From assembly GCA_947165255.1 (NCBI GenBank), contig CAMUZR010000004.1, positions 1-64,000 on the forward strand: a stretch of 64,000 nucleotides of DNA, written 5' to 3'. The notes beneath the pieces are model-generated. The model was not told the DNA's origin. It searched no databases and saw nothing but the letters and a program-made list of their open reading frames with translations. The position numbers and the translations under genes were made by a program. This stretch comes from an uncultured Bacteroidales bacterium (GTDB lineage: Bacteria > Bacteroidota > Bacteroidia > Bacteroidales > P3). Shown here in pieces: positions 33,322 through 43,608 of the stretch; position 1 is the first letter of the stretch, and every line of letters starts with the position of its first letter.

Positions 33322-36138
33322 CTATTTTTTCAGGGCGTGGCGGAGGAATTGGGCAGTGTAGGAGATGGGTTTCTGGTCGGTTGGCCGGGCCAGAAGGCCT
33401 TCGGGTGTGCCGGCAAAGACCACTTGTCCGCCGTCGCGGCCGCCTTCGGGTCCCATGTCGATGAGCCAGTCGGCCACTTTGATGATGTCGTGGTGATGTT
33501 CGATGACGACGATGGTGTGTCCTTTCTCAATGAGGCTGTTGAAGGCGCCGATGAGTTTCTGTATGTCGTGGAAGTGGAGTCCCGTGGAAGGTTCGTCGAA
33601 AATGAAGAGTTTGGGTTTTTCGGCCTCGCCGCGGATGAGGAAGGATGCGAGCTTTACCCTTTGGGCTTCGCCGCCGCTGAGAGAGCTGGAGGATTGCCCG
33701 AGTTTGAGGTAGCCGAGTCCGACGTCCTGCAGGGGCTGCAGGCGGGCGAGGACGGACTTTTGCCCTTGGAAGAATTCTATGGCCTGGTTGACGGTCATTT
33801 CCAACACTTCGGAGATGTTTTTTCCGTTGTAGAGCACTTCGAGGGTTTCTTCCTTGAACCGGGTGCCGTGGCACTCTTCGCAAAGTAGGTGGACGTCGGC
33901 CATGAACTGCATGCCCACGGTGACGTAGCCTTCGCCTTCGCACACTTCGCAGCGGCCACCCTCGGTGTTGAAGGAGAACCAGCCGGGCTTGTAGCCGCGG
34001 GCTTTGGCCAGGGGCTGCTGGGCGTAGAGCTGGCGTATTTCGTCGTAGGCTTTCATGTAGGTGGCGGGGTTGCTGCGGGTGGAGCGGCCGATGGGGTTTT
34101 GGTCGACGAGTTCGACACCGCTAATGCGGGCAATGTCGCCGCTAATGCCGGCACAGCGGCCCACATAGTCGGGTGCGCCGTCGAAACGTTTCTGCAGCAC
34201 GTCGTAGAGTACTTGTTTTACTAACGAGGTCTTGCCCGAACCGCTGACGCCGGTGACCACGGTCAGCACTCCTAAGGGGAAGTCTACGTCGATATGTTTG
34301 AGGTTGTTGCAGAAGGCGTCGTGGACGGTGATGTGGTCGCGCCAGGGGCGGCGAGAGGAGGGGACGGCGATGGACATATTGCCCAGTAGGTACTGGGCGG
34401 TGAGGGATTCCTTGGGTGCTTTGCTCACCAGGTCGGCCGGGGTGCCGGCGAAGACTACTTGGCCGCCGAGGCGTCCGGCTCCGGGGCCGATGTCGATGAG
34501 GTAGTCGGCGGCGCGCATGATGTCTTCGTCGTGCTCCACTACGATGACGGTGTTGCCCAAGTCGCGCAGTTCTTTGAGCACATGGATGAGGCGGTCGGTG
34601 TCGCGCGAGTGCAGGCCGATGGAGGGTTCGTCAAGGATGTACATACTGCCCACGAGGGAGCTGCCCAACGAGGTGGCAAGGTTGATGCGCTGTGACTCGC
34701 CGCCGCTGAGACTGTTGGAGAGGCGGTTGAGCGAGAGATAGCCGAGTCCCACGTCGAGAAGGTATTTTACCCGGTTGTTGAGTTCGATGAGCAGGCGTTT
34801 GACAACTTGGCGTTCATGCTCGGTAAGGGTGTTGACACCGTCGGCAGGGAGGGCCACAATGTCTTTGAGCCATTGGGCGAAATCGTCGACGGGCATGGCC
34901 AGCAGTTCGGTGATAGAACGTCCACACACTTTGACGTAGGCGGCATCTTTGCGCAGGCGCGAACCGTGGCAGTCGGGACAGGTGGTCTTGCCGCGGAAGC
35001 GCGAGAGCATGACGCGGTACTGGATTTTATAAGATTGGCTTTCGACCCACTTGAAAAAGCCGTCGATGCCTTCCCACGAGCCGCTGCCATGCCAGAGTAT
35101 GTTGCGTTGCTTCTCGGTGAGGTCGCAGTAGGGGGTGTGGATGGGAAAGTCGAGCCGGGTGGAGAGACGGATGAAATGGCTCTTCCATTCGGCCATTTTC
35201 TCGCCGCGCCAGCAGACGACTGCATCCTCGTAGACGGAGAGCGTTTTGTTGGGGACTACAATGTCCTCGTCGATGCCGATGACGCTGCCGTAGCCTTGGC
35301 AGGTGGGGCAGGCACCGTAGGGATTATTGAAGCTGAAGAAATTAGGATTGGGCTTTTCGAAGGTGATTCCGTCGGCCTCGAATTTGTTGCTGAAGGAGGC
35401 GGTTCCAAGGGAATTGCGGTCGGGGTCTTCGGCCGTTACGACGCAGTCGCCGCGGCCTTCGAAGAAAGCTGTCTGCACCGATTCGGAGATACGGGCCAGT
35501 TGGTCGTCGTCGCCAGGCCGCACCTGTATGCGGTCGACTAGCAGCATGGTCTCGGCATCCTCGGCAGGAGAGCTTAGGAAGTCTTCGATACGCAGGATGG
35601 TTCCTTTGACGGCGATACGCATGAAGCCTTCCTGCTGCAGCATTTCCAACTGGGGTCGCAGGGGACGGTCGGGACCATAAGAGAGGGGTGCATATACTAC
35701 GATGCGCGTTTCGGCGGGGAAGCTGTAGATGTGGTCCACCACGTCGCTCACCGAATGGCGTTTCACCTCTACGCCAGAGATGGGGGAGAAGGTGCGGCCG
35801 ATACGGGCAAACATGAGTTTGAGATATTCGTATAGTTCGGTGGAGGTGCCCACAGTGGAGCGTGGGTTGCTGGTGTTGACTTTCTGCTCGATGGCTACGG
35901 CGGGGGCGATATTTTCGATGAGGTCCACTTCGGGTTTGGCCATGCGGCCGAGGAATTGGCGGGCGTAGGAGGAGAGGCTCTCCACGTAGCGCCGCTGCCC
36001 TTCGGCATAGAGGGTGTCGAAAGCTAGGCTAGACTTGCCAGAACCGCTGAGACCTGTGATGACCACGAGTTTGCCCTGGGGAATGTCGACGGAGATGTTT
36101 TTGAGGTTATTTACGCGCGCACCGTGTATTTTAATCAT
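33322..36138 (-). CDS. uvrA: Excinuclease ABC subunit A
   Basis: A 938-residue UvrA. Two ABC ATPase modules: Walker A GLSGSGKS (29-36) and GVSGSGKT in the second half, with signatures LSGGESQR and LSGGEAQR. Zinc-binding Cys pairs are seen in [16 protein letters not shown] and CEVCEGEG...CEECHGTRF. It is the damage-recognition ATPase of nucleotide excision repair. It follows the M48 gene by 28 bp. Confidence 0.97.
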   Translation of the reverse strand: MIKIHGARVNNLKNISVDIPQGKLVVITGLSGSGKSSLAFDTLYAEGQRRYVESLSSYARQFLGRMAKPEVDLIENIAPAVAIEQKVNTSNPRSTVGTSTELYEYLKLMFARIGRTFSPISGVEVKRHSVSDVVDHIYSFPAETRIVVYAPLSYGPDRPLRPQLEMLQQEGFMRIAVKGTILRIEDFLSSPAEDAETMLLVDRIQVRPGDDDQLARISESVQTAFFEGRGDCVVTAEDPDRNSLGTASFSNKFEADGITFEKPNPNFFSFNNPYGACPTCQGYGSVIGIDEDIVVPNKTLSVYEDAVVCWRGEKMAEWKSHFIRLSTRLDFPIHTPYCDLTEKQRNILWHGSGSWEGIDGFFKWVESQSYKIQYRVMLSRFRGKTTCPDCHGSRLRKDAAYVKVCGRSITELLAMPVDDFAQWLKDIVALPADGVNTLTEHERQVVKRLLIELNNRVKYLLDVGLGYLSLNRLSNSLSGGESQRINLATSLGSSLVGSMYILDEPSIGLHSRDTDRLIHVLKELRDLGNTVIVVEHDEDIMRAADYLIDIGPGAGRLGGQVVFAGTPADLVSKAPKESLTAQYLLGNMSIAVPSSRRPWRDHITVHDAFCNNLKHIDVDFPLGVLTVVTGVSGSGKTSLVKQVLYDVLQKRFDGAPDYVGRCAGISGDIARISGVELVDQNPIGRSTRSNPATYMKAYDEIRQLYAQQPLAKARGYKPGWFSFNTEGGRCEVCEGEGYVTVGMQFMADVHLLCEECHGTRFKEETLEVLYNGKNISEVLEMTVNQAIEFFQGQKSVLARLQPLQDVGLGYLKLGQSSSSLSGGEAQRVKLASFLIRGEAEKPKLFIFDEPSTGLHFHDIQKLIGAFNSLIEKGHTIVVIEHHHDIIKVADWLIDMGPEGGRDGGQVVFAGTPEGLLARPTDQKPISYTAQFLRHALKK

Positions 36139-36166
36139 ATTAGGTTCGGAGTTGTGAGGTATCTAT

Positions 36167-38971
36167 TTAGAAAGGCAGGAATCCAACGCCCACCTGCAGC
36201 AGCACCAGATTGGACATCCAGAGGTCGGCATTCATCTGTTGGGTAGGTATCTTCATTGCCTTGCGCTGCCGTTCTTCGTAGGAAGAGTCGAAGTCAAGGT
36301 TGGGGTCGTACTTGAAAGGATTGGCAATGGTCAGGTGGTACCTAATCCCTATGTTGAGCAGCACTTTGTTGCGGAGGATGTAGTTGCGGCCAGTTTCGAG
36401 GGTGATGCCGACACGGTAGTGGGTGCTGTCCAGATGGTTGAAAAGGACGGTTTCGGCTTTTGGCGCGAGGTTGATTTTGCTGGCGATGGCACCTAGGCCG
36501 AAGTATGGGCCGAGGGGTGCGGCGGAGTTGCCTGAATACCACCGGTGGGTGAGGTCGGCACTGAGGATGTCGGTGTAGTAAATTGGCTTGAAATTGGCGC
36601 CGGCGGTGTTGCGCACCGCGTAGCCGTTGGCGATATAGAATTCGGTTTTATTGTAATCAATGTTGAGCGACAGTGAGTGCCGTTGGGCGGTAGCCCATTC
36701 GAGATTGAGTCCAGGGCGTAGGTCGACGATGGCGCCAGGACGGTCAAAGATGTAGTTCATGACTGGGAAACCCATGCCGAGGTTGGCACTGAGCACTACG
36801 CGCCGTCCTAAGAACCCAGGGACACTGTTGGGGCGGAGAGCCCGACGGTAGGTGGTGAAGATGTCGTTGGTGACAAGGTCGCGGCTGTCGGTGAAGTCGT
36901 GCTCGTTGGATTGGTCGGAGAGGACACGGCCGCGGCGAGTGTCGATGAGCAGGTTTCGGGTTACGGTGTACTCTCGTTCTGCAGCCACATTATAGGTGGC
37001 CAAAGGAAGGAACGGGGGAACGGCTAGGCCCACGAGAAGGGTGAGGGGCGGGAAGATAACGGGGCTATACTCGCTATTGACCACCGTGTTCAGCGTGAGC
37101 TTGTCGGTGCCGTAGCGCTGGTTGAGGTTGTCCATGAGGGGTTGGGAGGTAATCCTCATCGGCACAAGGCCTTTATTTTGCCAAAATTCGTTGGTCCACT
37201 CGTTGATAGTGACAAAGTCGTTATAGAAGGTGTCGGAGAGATGGCGGTGCATGGCGGGGTCGGAAAAGTCCACCACATCCATCTTGGAGGCTTTCGCTGC
37301 CTGTTGCACCTCGTCAATCAAAAGCTTTTCCATACGGTCGCTTTTGCGGTATTTTACTCCGGGGTTGTCTTTCTTGTTTTCCACCACTAAGTATTGGGGG
37401 GCATAAAGAAGGGTAGAGTTGGCATTGAGGTTGGTGCTGTCTGCTGTCTCCGGGGTGTCCAGACTCTCGTCCATAAACTGGCGGAATTTGTCGTCCTGTT
37501 GCAGAAAGTCGGTGAAAGCATAGCGATTTTGATTTATGCTGTTGGCCTGCTGCTTTTTCTGGCGGATGCGGGCGTACTTCTGGTTGGCGGAAGGCTGCTC
37601 TTTCTCCATGGCATCGGGGTTGTAGGCGGTGTCGTAGGTGGCGGAGAAAAAGTTACGCGAAAGGTGGTGCTTATCGCGCAGGGTAAGCATCATGTCGCGT
37701 CCCATGGCAATCAGTTGGGGGTCGTCGGGCATGAGCAGGTGGGACTTCCAAATCTCGCGCATGGCCACAAGTGTGGCCTCCTCTTCGGTTAGTTTGCGGA
37801 AAAGGTAGTAGAGCTGCTGAATCTCGCCCTCATAGTCGTTGTAGTCGCCCACCACCTCGCTGGTATGGCGGTAGCTCCTCGTCATGGCAATGCCGTAGAG
37901 GGCCTGGGCTTTAGACCTCAGAAGAAACTTGTTGCCTGGCAGTTGCCGCTCCAATACATAGCTGTCGTAGAAGGCGCGGGTGTAATTGGCATAAATGAGG
38001 TTCTGCCGGATGCATTCGAACCGAGCCAACATGCGTATGTGGGCAAACTCATCGGGTGTGGTCACCACATACCGGCTTCCCCCCTGGTGGTGCGAAAGAA
38101 TCTCGCCTGTGCGGGCACGGCGTTTCTTAATATTAGGGTGTGTGCTGTGGGTGTCGTCATAGTCGTCGCGCGAGGTGATGTCGGCCACCTTGGCAAGGTA
38201 GTAGTGACTGGGGATTTTAAAGAAGGGAGAGTCGAAATAGAGCGTATCGAAAGGCACCTCGTCAAAAGGCAGCATCGCGTATTGCAGCACGTCGAAAATC
38301 CCCTCGGAAACGCGCTTGTCGTAAGGGCTATTGATATAAAATAACGTCAGACCCAGGCTGTCGGCCTCGTTCTCCATTTCGCGCGAGCGGTTGTGGTAGA
38401 TGAGGAAATCTGCCATGCGAGAGGCCTCGTCGTCGGCATTCTTCACGCGGCGGGTAATCATCTCCATATTGTGTTTGCGGTAGTAGTGGATGATTTCGTG
38501 GCTGAGAATATAGGCCAGTTGTGACTCATTCTCGGCTTGTGCCACCATGCCGGTGGTGAAAAAAATCATCCCCTGACCTGTAGCAAAGGCATTCACAGCG
38601 GGCGACTTGACGGTGTAGATTCTCAGTTCGCCCCTCAGCTGCGGATAGTCCTTCAAAAGCGTGTCGGCCATGCGTTCCAACATGCGGGTGATGGGGTCTC
38701 CGTAGAGGATGCGGCCATTGTTCATCAGGCGGCTGATGTTGTAAGATACCTCCAGCACCTTGTCGCGGTTGGTGAGTTTCCCGTCGTTGTAGTCGCGCAC
38801 TCGCTGTTTGTCCTCGCTGTATAGTTCGGCCAAGTTCTTGCGTAGGTCAGCTGGAATCTCACCCTCCGATTTCAAACCATCGAAGTTGTCCAGACTATAA
38901 GTCCGCTGAGCCCACCCAGTGGCGGCCATGCCCAGCAGAAGCAATAAGACGAAACACTTAGAAGTTGACAT
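36167..38971 (-). CDS. M48-family metallopeptidase fused to an outer-membrane beta-barrel-like domain
   Basis: A 934-residue exported protein. Signal peptide to about residue 21; M48 peptidase region (about 70-300) with SPAVNAFATGQGMIFFTTG and the zinc motif HEIIH (158-162), third ligand Glu in ENEADSLG (about 202). The middle part is helical. From about residue 690 to the end the sequence turns into alternating strands (VLSANLGMGF, HSLSLNIDYN, LSADLTHRWY, GPYFGLGAI, YRVGITLETG, KVLLNIGIRYHL) with terminal LLQVGVGFLPF, a likely beta-barrel. It may be a barrel-tethered periplasmic protease for envelope quality control. Its start overlaps the upstream gene by 14 bp. Confidence 0.75.
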   Translation of the reverse strand: MSTSKCFVLLLLLGMAATGWAQRTYSLDNFDGLKSEGEIPADLRKNLAELYSEDKQRVRDYNDGKLTNRDKVLEVSYNISRLMNNGRILYGDPITRMLERMADTLLKDYPQLRGELRIYTVKSPAVNAFATGQGMIFFTTGMVAQAENESQLAYILSHEIIHYYRKHNMEMITRRVKNADDEASRMADFLIYHNRSREMENEADSLGLTLFYINSPYDKRVSEGIFDVLQYAMLPFDEVPFDTLYFDSPFFKIPSHYYLAKVADITSRDDYDDTHSTHPNIKKRRARTGEILSHHQGGSRYVVTTPDEFAHIRMLARFECIRQNLIYANYTRAFYDSYVLERQLPGNKFLLRSKAQALYGIAMTRSYRHTSEVVGDYNDYEGEIQQLYYLFRKLTEEEATLVAMREIWKSHLLMPDDPQLIAMGRDMMLTLRDKHHLSRNFFSATYDTAYNPDAMEKEQPSANQKYARIRQKKQQANSINQNRYAFTDFLQQDDKFRQFMDESLDTPETADSTNLNANSTLLYAPQYLVVENKKDNPGVKYRKSDRMEKLLIDEVQQAAKASKMDVVDFSDPAMHRHLSDTFYNDFVTINEWTNEFWQNKGLVPMRITSQPLMDNLNQRYGTDKLTLNTVVNSEYSPVIFPPLTLLVGLAVPPFLPLATYNVAAEREYTVTRNLLIDTRRGRVLSDQSNEHDFTDSRDLVTNDIFTTYRRALRPNSVPGFLGRRVVLSANLGMGFPVMNYIFDRPGAIVDLRPGLNLEWATAQRHSLSLNIDYNKTEFYIANGYAVRNTAGANFKPIYYTDILSADLTHRWYSGNSAAPLGPYFGLGAIASKINLAPKAETVLFNHLDSTHYRVGITLETGRNYILRNKVLLNIGIRYHLTIANPFKYDPNLDFDSSYEERQRKAMKIPTQQMNADLWMSNLVLLQVGVGFLPF

Positions 38972-40451
38972 AGACTAAACCAGATTTTTTCTTATTAGTG
39001 CAAAGATAGATAAATTCATTTTCCGAAAGGGGTTTCCATACATCTACCAGCGTAGCCTTCTCGTCCAGCTCATATACTTTCTTTTCCACCTTGCCATCCC
39101 TGCTGATACCATAGATGCAAGTGGTGTGTGCTTGCGTCTGCAGTTTAGCCGACTTGGCGGGTTGTGCTATATCGTAGGTCTGGGGCGTCTTGGAGGACTC
39201 TGAGAGGAATACATACACATCGTCGCCTTGGGCGCGCATCGGGGCATCCAGATAGCAGGAAAGGTCCCACGACTGCCCAGTTACCTCGTGGCATACCGAG
39301 CGGAAAGGCTTATGCCAAACAATCTTGCCATTGGTGTCGACGGCAAAGGCCAGTGCGCCCATCGTGTAGTAGTCGTGCATGTCGGGGTTTTTAGTAGAGT
39401 GGGTGGTAATCTTCCATTCGCGTTGCAGCAGTAGGCTTCCGCCAAAAGAGGTGGCTGCCCGTCCGGCAATGACCAGATTGTCCACCATGCCAACGGTATT
39501 TTCTTTCTTAGTGTTCAGGTTGCCGAACACGTTCAGCTCGTCGCTGGTGAAGTCTGCAACGTCCGTCTTCAGCTCCTCGGTTTCAAGGTCGAGAGCCATG
39601 CCCACCAACTTATCGAAGCAGTCGGTGTTTTTGGGAGACTTGGTCGTGCGGATATACCCTCCGGCCACCACCTTGTTGCCCACCACGTTGAGCATCCGCA
39701 GGCGGAATACCTCACCCACGTTGGCACGAGCCATAATGCGTTTCTCATCGTTCACGTCCAGTATCGACACTTCCAGATGGGTCTCGCCGGTTTTTCCGTT
39801 ATATTTGCTTCCAAAAATGTAAACCACACCATCGTCGTTCACCGAAATATCGGTCGCCATGTATGTCTCGTATTGCTTATCCCACAGCAGTTCAAATTTC
39901 TCGTCCAGGAGAAGCTGTCTCGGGGCCGTTTCCTTGGAGGTTTTATTGGCCACAGTGCCCACCAAGGCATAGAACAAACCGTTAGGGGATTTGGCCGGCC
40001 AGTGGTACTGCTCCAAGTCGAAGCCGGGCAAAGCCTCCGTCAGGGCGGCGTTGCTCTCCAACGTCATGCTCCGGGGCTCCACCACGGCACGGAAAACCTT
40101 TACGGATTCCAGCCTCCAGTACAGGATGTACACCTTGCCCTCGACCATGTTGACGGCCATCAACTGGCCGAAACGGGTGTCGGGAATAGCCACATGGCGC
40201 AGCACGTTCAGGTTGCTGTCGGTTGCCACCACCTGTAGCCCTTTGGAGCCGTAAGAACCCAGGATGCTGCGTGTTTCATTGGTGACGAAGACAATCTCGT
40301 TCTCTGCCACGGAGGCAATCATGCCCTCATGGGCCATGTACTGGTCGAATCCTTTGGCCATCTGCCCCGTGCGGAGCGTAGGCATCTGCGGCTGTGCAAC
40401 AGCCACAAGCATCATACTTAGAAATAGTGATAAAAAGGCAACTTTTTTCAT
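38958..40451 (-). CDS. Hypothetical secreted protein, propeller-like
   Basis: A 497-residue protein starting at ATG 40451 (MKKVAFLSL) with a signal peptide ending VAVAQ; the longer upstream start lies in the previous gene's leader. The body is a series of short beta strands with repeating G-x-V-x-I/Y-x-W patterns (KVYILYWRLE, DGVVYIFGSKYNGKTG, NGKIVWHKPF, DGKVEKKVYEL), suggesting a beta-propeller. No family recognised. Its TAA (38958-38960) lies inside the M48 gene, whose ATG is at 38971, so translation of the two is probably coupled. Confidence 0.65.
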   Translation of the reverse strand: MKKVAFLSLFLSMMLVAVAQPQMPTLRTGQMAKGFDQYMAHEGMIASVAENEIVFVTNETRSILGSYGSKGLQVVATDSNLNVLRHVAIPDTRFGQLMAVNMVEGKVYILYWRLESVKVFRAVVEPRSMTLESNAALTEALPGFDLEQYHWPAKSPNGLFYALVGTVANKTSKETAPRQLLLDEKFELLWDKQYETYMATDISVNDDGVVYIFGSKYNGKTGETHLEVSILDVNDEKRIMARANVGEVFRLRMLNVVGNKVVAGGYIRTTKSPKNTDCFDKLVGMALDLETEELKTDVADFTSDELNVFGNLNTKKENTVGMVDNLVIAGRAATSFGGSLLLQREWKITTHSTKNPDMHDYYTMGALAFAVDTNGKIVWHKPFRSVCHEVTGQSWDLSCYLDAPMRAQGDDVYVFLSESSKTPQTYDIAQPAKSAKLQTQAHTTCIYGISRDGKVEKKVYELDEKATLVDVWKPLSENEFIYLCTNKKKSGLVYVNF

Positions 40452-40482
40452 TTTTCGAATTATTAATTGTGATTTGGAATTA

Positions 40483-41160
40483 TTAAAAACAGAAGCCGAT
40501 GCCAAGCATAAGCGACAGTGTGCTCATTTTCTTTTCCGAGGCATGTACACCCTCGCCTAACCAATACGAATTATAGTCACCCCAGTTTCGGAACACGGGT
40601 ATTCCTCCCTGGACCCGCGCGCTGGCATAAAAACTTTCGCCGACGAAGTAGCGCACCATGGCAATCAGCCCAAGGGTATATTTATTGGCAAACAGGTCAA
40701 GTGCCTTCGGGCTCGAAATATCGGCCGTGATGCCCAAAGAAGCATTCAGGTTGTCGCTAATGCGGTAGCCCACATAGAACGAACCCATGATGTTCCAGTA
40801 GGTGCTCATGCCTAAAATGGTAGTGTCATAATCTTCAAAAGTGGCGGAATATTTCGTCGTGCCCCTGCCTACGGACACCAATACACCTTTAAACCAAGGC
40901 TCGGTGAACCCCTCGCGCCATAGGTCGAGCGAGAAGGTAGGGTTCAATGCCGCCTGGCGGTATTCTTCCGGTACCACCTCGAGGGATTGCGAAGAACTGT
41001 TTTCGGTGTAAAAAATCCTGCCTAAGGCATAGCCCGTACCGGCATTGATGCCGATGCCCCATTTGTTATTGTAGGAAGAGGCAACGCCACCTAAAACCTG
41101 CGAATAGGCGCTCCCGCCCCAAAGAACAAGAATGAAGAGTAAAAGTGCGGTCTTTCTCAT
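40483..41160 (-). CDS. Hypothetical outer-membrane beta-barrel protein
   Basis: A 225-residue exported protein: signal peptide (1-20, ending AYSQ) and alternating strands (WGIGINAGTGYALG, WFKGVLVSVG, NIMGSFYVGYRI, ASLGITADI, GLIAMVRYFVG) ending in SLMLGIGFCF with terminal Phe. Head of a probable six-gene minus operon (to mnmE at 31328), with a -7 element at 41225. Its join with the propeller-like and M48-barrel genes suggests an envelope module. Confidence 0.65.
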   Translation of the reverse strand: MRKTALLLFILVLWGGSAYSQVLGGVASSYNNKWGIGINAGTGYALGRIFYTENSSSQSLEVVPEEYRQAALNPTFSLDLWREGFTEPWFKGVLVSVGRGTTKYSATFEDYDTTILGMSTYWNIMGSFYVGYRISDNLNASLGITADISSPKALDLFANKYTLGLIAMVRYFVGESFYASARVQGGIPVFRNWGDYNSYWLGEGVHASEKKMSTLSLMLGIGFCF

Positions 41161-41224
41161 CGAAAAAAAATGAAAATAAAGGTTATTTGTTTGAATATTA
41201 GATTGTATATTTCCCTGTACCTCT

Positions 41225-41232
41225 CAAATATA
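41225..41232 (-). promoter_or_regulatory. -7 element (TATATTTG) of the barrel-M48-uvrA run
   Basis: Reverse complement of CAAATATA, 65 bp before the start at 41160. Confidence 0.55.
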
Positions 41233-41235
41233 TCT

Positions 41236-41280
41236 TTCCCGACCATCCACTTCCGTTTGAGAAAGAGAATGGCCGGGGAA
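41236..41280 (-). terminator. Imperfect hairpin after fba
   Basis: TTCCCGACCAT pairs with ATGGCCGGGGAA apart from one bulge and one mismatch, 25 bp past the fba stop at 41305. Long loop; partly overlaps the region of the next promoter. Confidence 0.4.
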
Positions 41281-41304
41281 GAATCATAGTGTTTTCAATC
41301 AGAA

Positions 41305-42312
41305 TTATTTCTCCATCAGCTTGTCGTTCGAGCCGAGGACGTTGATAATCTTGTGGATATACATCTTCTTCATGCTCTCGCGGGCGGGCTTCAGGTACTG
41401 GCGTGGGTCGAAATGGTCGGGATGCTCTGCCAAGTGTTTACGGATGGCGGCGGTCATGGCCAGACGGCTGTCGCTGTCGATGTTAATCTTGCAAACGGCA
41501 CTCTTGGCGGCCTTGCGCAACTGCTCCTCAGGAATACCCACGGCTGCCTTCAGGGCGCCGCCGTAGGCGTTAATGGTGTCCACCTCTTCCTGTGGCACCG
41601 AGCTGGAGCCGTGAAGCACGATGGGGAATCCGGGCAGTTTCTTCTCGATGGCTTCGAGAACGTCGAAGGCGAGGGGGGGAGGCACGAGGCGGCCGGTCTG
41701 CGGGTCGACGGTGCACTGCTCTGGTTTGAATTTGTAGGCGCCGTGGCTGGTGCCGATGCTGATGGCCAACGAGTCGCAACCAGTGCGGGTGGCAAAGTCA
41801 ATCACCTCTTCGGGCTTGGTGTAGTGGCTCTCCTCTGCGGCCACTTCGTCTTCCACGCCGGCCAACACGCCTAGCTCGCACTCCACCGTAACGTCGTACT
41901 TATGGGCATACTCCACCACTTGGCGCGAGATTTTGATATTCTCCTCGTAAGGCAGGGCGCTGCCGTCATACATCACGCTGCTGAAACCCATGTCGATGCA
42001 GCTCTTGCAGGTCTCGAAGCTGTCGCCGTGGTCCAAGTGGAGCACAATCTCGGGATGCTTGCAGCCCAGCTCCTTGGCATACTCCACAGCCCCTTCGGCC
42101 ATGTAGCGCAGCAGGGTGGGGTTGGCATACTCGCGGGCACCTTTTGACACCTGCAGGATGACAGGGCTCTTTGTTTCAACGGCAGCCATGATGATGGCCT
42201 GCATCTGCTCCATATTGTTAAAGTTGAATGCAGGGATAGCGTAGCCGCCGTCCACTGCTTTGGCAAACATTGCGCGGGTGTTCACCAGTCCGATTTTCTT
42301 GTAATCTACCAT
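41305..42312 (-). CDS. fba: Class II fructose-bisphosphate aldolase
   Basis: A 335-residue class II zinc aldolase (fructose 1,6-bisphosphate to dihydroxyacetone phosphate and glyceraldehyde 3-phosphate). The substrate/zinc region is HLDHGDS (92-98: His 92, Asp 94, His 95), with Glu 145 in ECELGVLAG and the HGSSSVP segment near the end of the barrel. The start is ATG 42312 (MVDYKKIGL); the longer frame runs through the promoter at 42361-42368. Confidence 0.95.
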   Translation of the reverse strand: MVDYKKIGLVNTRAMFAKAVDGGYAIPAFNFNNMEQMQAIIMAAVETKSPVILQVSKGAREYANPTLLRYMAEGAVEYAKELGCKHPEIVLHLDHGDSFETCKSCIDMGFSSVMYDGSALPYEENIKISRQVVEYAHKYDVTVECELGVLAGVEDEVAAEESHYTKPEEVIDFATRTGCDSLAISIGTSHGAYKFKPEQCTVDPQTGRLVPPPLAFDVLEAIEKKLPGFPIVLHGSSSVPQEEVDTINAYGGALKAAVGIPEEQLRKAAKSAVCKINIDSDSRLAMTAAIRKHLAEHPDHFDPRQYLKPARESMKKMYIHKIINVLGSNDKLMEK

Positions 42313-42360
42313 ATTTTTTGTGTTTATGTTAATGATTGTATTGCCTGAATAATCAATCTG

Positions 42361-42368
42361 CAAAGATA
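42361..42368 (-). promoter_or_regulatory. -7 element (TATCTTTG) of fba
   Basis: Reverse complement of CAAAGATA, 49 bp before the ATG at 42312; it rules out the longer fba start. Confidence 0.65.
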
Positions 42369-42658
42369 CAAAGAATATTTGAAATAATAAATTATTTTTT
42401 ATTATCTGTCTCAATCCAAATTCATCGCTGTTTTCCAACCCTACAGCAACTTGTTAGAAAACAATACGTCCCATCGTTTTCGAAGAACGGTTTCAACCCC
42501 CTTTTCTTTTCCATTCCCCTTGGGTTGTCCGCCCTTCCGCCCAATCTTGCCTTCGCGGCCTCGCGTTCCCCCTCCTACCTACGTCGTGCCCTCCCTCTTA
42601 CTGCGCCTTTTGTTTTTTATTTTGTTTGCATTTTGTTTGCATTTAGTCTTTCATCAAT

Positions 42659-42691
42659 AAACAAAATGCAAACCAAATACAAACTAAATGT
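42659..42691 (-). repeat. Dispersed repeat, inverted copy of 11781-11813
   Basis: 31 of 33 bases match the reverse complement of 11781-11813. The left neighbour (about 42622-42648, GTTTGCATTTTGTTTGCATTT) can pair with it to give a long A/T hairpin. Confidence 0.75.
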
Positions 42692-42762
42692 AAGATAACG
42701 AGCGAAGCAAGAGGGACGCTGGGGCGGCCTCTCAGGAGTGCTTGAGGGCGAAAAAAAAGAGG

Positions 42763-43605
42763 CTAGCAGGCAAGCAGGAGGGTGCTGCCGAGCGCGTCGA
42801 GGAGCGGTTGGGGGAGGGGGCGGTCTTTGGCAAAGAGGGCAAAGACGGTGGCTCCGCTGCCGCTCATGGAGGCGTAGAGGGCGCCGTGGCGGTAGAAGAG
42901 TTCTTTCAGCTGGGCAATGCCGGGGTGGAGGGGGAAGACGGTGCTTTCGAAGTCGTTGAGCACGGTCGACCTCCAGCAGGCGATGGGCTGCCTGACGAGT
43001 TGGGCCATGGAAGGGCTGCTGGCAGCTGTGGGGTCGATGTGGAGTCCGCCATAGGCCTCGCGGGTGCTGACGGCATCGTTGGGTTTGGCCAGCACCAGGT
43101 GGTAGTCTTCGATGGGGTTGAACCCGAGCGGGGAGAGCTGGTCGCCTATGCCGGTTACGTGTGCGGGTTGGTTCGCGACAAAGAAGGCGCAGTCGGCCCC
43201 TAGCCGGGCGGCGTAGCCGCACAGTTGGGCAGTGGTGAGGCCCAGCGCGAAGAGTTGGTTGAGCATGCGGAGGGTGAAGGCGGCGTCGCTGCTGCCGCCG
43301 CCCAAGCCGGCGCCAAAGGGTATGTTCTTGGTGAGGTGGATGCTGGCTGGGGCAATGTGGGGAAAGTCTGCTTGGAGCAGACGGTAGGCTTTGGCACAGA
43401 TGTTGTCTTCGGGTGCGCAGTCGACGGGGATTCCGCTTTGGGTGAAACGCAGAGCGCCCTCGGGCATGTTTTCCAGTGGTGTGATTTCCAACCTGTCGCA
43501 TAGCGGAACGGGCAGGAAGACGCTGTCTAGGTCGTGGTAGCCGTCGGGGCGTTTGCGCAGCACCCGCAGGCCGAGGTTGATTTTGCAGTTGGGGTTGGAA
43601 ATCAT
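42763..43605 (-). CDS. ispE: 4-(cytidine 5'-diphospho)-2-C-methyl-D-erythritol kinase
   Basis: A 280-residue GHMP kinase. The N-terminus NPNCKINLGLRVLRKRPDGYHDL is characteristic of IspE, the ATP loop IPFGAGLGGGSSD is at 95-107, and a C-terminal MSGSGATVFALF closes the fold. It phosphorylates CDP-ME in the MEP isoprenoid pathway. It lies 3 bp after phoH and is co-transcribed with it. Confidence 0.94.
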   Translation of the reverse strand: MISNPNCKINLGLRVLRKRPDGYHDLDSVFLPVPLCDRLEITPLENMPEGALRFTQSGIPVDCAPEDNICAKAYRLLQADFPHIAPASIHLTKNIPFGAGLGGGSSDAAFTLRMLNQLFALGLTTAQLCGYAARLGADCAFFVANQPAHVTGIGDQLSPLGFNPIEDYHLVLAKPNDAVSTREAYGGLHIDPTAASSPSMAQLVRQPIACWRSTVLNDFESTVFPLHPGIAQLKELFYRHGALYASMSGSGATVFALFAKDRPLPQPLLDALGSTLLLAC

Positions 43606-43608
43606 GGG

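Larger units (their letters stand above)
42313..42762. other. Intergenic region, 450 bp
   Basis: No gene seen. It holds the fba promoter, a low-complexity pyrimidine-rich stretch (42480-42610) and the A/T-rich dispersed repeat at 42617-42695, which can fold into a hairpin downstream of ispE. Confidence 0.65.

Noticed and set aside
42617..43501. Minus-strand ORF of 294 codons overlapping ispE
   Set aside because: Other frame of ispE, Arg/Pro/His-rich; ispE has all kinase motifs.
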